A DNA stretch of 42,335 bases from JAMLHH01 sp964653095. GTDB lineage: Bacteria; Bacteroidota; Bacteroidia; Chitinophagales; JADIYW01. The stretch spans positions 1 to 42,335 of the forward strand of contig CAZZEH010000028.1 in the NCBI GenBank assembly GCA_964653095.1, read 5' to 3'. Within the stretch, counting starts at the first letter, position 1; every line of letters starts with the position of its first letter. The position numbers were made by a program, and so were the translations under genes. The notes beneath the pieces were generated by a model. That model had not been told where the DNA came from, did not search any database, and saw only the letters and a list, made by a program, of their open reading frames with translations. Of this stretch, positions 41,755 through 42,335 are shown piece after piece.

Positions 41755-41988
41755 CTTCCCTGTTTGTGGCTTCGTTCGCCTCTGGCGAATCGCCCTCAGC
41801 CACCGCATGGTCGGTGAGCATCAGCCGGAATGCGGTCATTGAGCGTCAGTCGAAATGACTCCCTTATTTGTGGCTTCGTCTCCGCTCAGCCACCGCATGG
41901 TGCTTGAGTATCAGTCGAAATGCGGTCATTGAGCGTCAGTCGAAATGACTCCCTTGTTTGTGGCTTCGTCTCCGCTCAGCCACCGCAT
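41755..41988. repeat. Tandem structured repeat, two 90-bp copies plus a degenerate copy
   Basis: Copy A is 41809-41898 and copy B is 41899-41988; their last 69 nt differ at a single position (41866 versus 41956). A degenerate copy precedes them (from about 41755) with a TTCGCC-TCT-GGCGAA hairpin inserted. Each 69-nt segment is predicted to fold as an outer stem ATGCG/CGCAT enclosing two hairpins (GTCATT/AATGAC and GTGGCT/AGCCAC). The loops carry the TTCG...CGCTCA pattern shared with the repeat at 3444-3504. Confidence 0.88.
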
Positions 41989-42003
41989 CCTATGCAATAT
42001 ACC

Positions 42004-42235
42004 ACGCTCTCAACTACCAACAAAGTCACCCTGTACTGTACTCGCTTTGGGTGGAAGGGTCTCAAACCATCCTGCTATTGAGACTCTTAACAGAGTGACG
42101 TTTTGTAAACGGTTATTCTGAGTGTACTTGCCTTTATTGAAAGAGCCTCACCTCACGACTACTGAGAGCGACGACGATGCGATGCCTGAGGAGGTGGCTG
42201 AGGTTACTCGAAGCACTCTCGAAGGCGGAGCAGGT
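42004..42235 (+). repeat. Interspersed composite repeat, copy 2
   Basis: The core at 42161-42232 is 68/72 identical to the inverted copy at 14171-14242. The left part carries CCCTGTACTGT and GGAAGGG followed by CTCA, in the same order as copy 1, and about 85 extra nt separate these blocks from the core. A short open frame runs through it (GTG at 42117 to a TGA at 42264), but nothing supports translation. Confidence 0.85.
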
Positions 42236-42335
42236 AGCAATGCACTCATCGAACATCCGAAATGACATTTCCTATCTCAATCTTTCACACACCGGCATGA
42301 TTCTCCAGCACCTATGTGTATGTTAGTATTATGTA

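Larger units (their letters stand above)
41629..42335. other. Gene-free region at the right end of the window
   Basis: Apart from the promoter side of the MFS gene, this stretch holds only the tandem repeat and composite repeat described separately. No plausible gene, tRNA or rRNA was found in it. Confidence 0.7.

Noticed and set aside
42117..42266. GTG-initiated frame of about 49 codons through the composite repeat
   Set aside because: The other copy of the repeat is not clearly open in the same way, and the protein resembles nothing known; repeat structure explains the sequence better.

Overview
The window is chromosomal DNA of a member of the Bacteroidota. The main signs are SusC-like TonB-dependent receptors with a carboxypeptidase-regulatory N-terminus, one of them paired with a DUF4249 lipoprotein; a FISUMP-domain lipoprotein; a sigma factor of the short Bacteroidota primary type; and many promoters with the phylum-specific -7 element TAnnTTTG. 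Coding density is high and most genes look vertically inherited. No rRNA or tRNA gene, CRISPR array or intact transposase was seen.

Layout. 0.2-7.3 kb: a divergently transcribed Crp/Fnr-type regulator faces a five-gene efflux operon (TolC, lipoprotein adaptor, RND pump, PII-like protein, DUF2892 membrane protein). A GTGA-N6-TCAC operator lies between them, and the regulator's recognition helix carries the matching R-E-x3-R residues. 7.35-10.6 kb: an AT-rich accessory island starts with a decayed tyrosine recombinase, then holds three unrelated single genes (CoiA-like nuclease, truncated AraC-type cupin domain, CDF transporter). They are separated by long structured spacers, a cassette-like arrangement. 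10.6-14.0 kb: DUF4249 lipoprotein and TonB receptor. 14.5-17.5 kb: fur, purA, pabB. 17.5-25.0 kb: murF, a divergent primary-type sigma factor, rpe, a second TonB-dependent receptor, and a glycosyltransferase 2 plus STELLO/DUF288 pair. 25.1-26.3 kb: FISUMP/PKD lipoprotein. 26.4-32.6 kb: a TetR-controlled beta-oxidation operon (tetR, fadJ-like, fadA-like, long acyl-CoA dehydrogenase) with an operator over the -33 box. 32.7-41.6 kb: cobalamin-dependent ribonucleotide reductase, PLP-dependent deaminase/desulfhydrase, DUF2804 protein, RluA-type pseudouridine synthase, SRPBCC protein, an unrecognised protein and a Bcr/CflA-type drug exporter. 41.6-42.3 kb: a gene-free block of structured repeats.

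Repeats are the second theme. A 72-bp core (68/72 identical) occurs at 14.17 kb and, inverted, at 42.16 kb, inside larger related elements. A 90-bp tandem repeat at 41.8-42.0 kb is predicted to fold into a three-way junction. A related TTCG...CGCTCA inverted repeat sits inside the efflux operon. Several genes (murF, rpe, rluA-type, SRPBCC) have a -7 box only 4-5 nt from the start codon, suggesting leaderless mRNAs. All functions come from reading motifs and family resemblance by eye; no database search was run.
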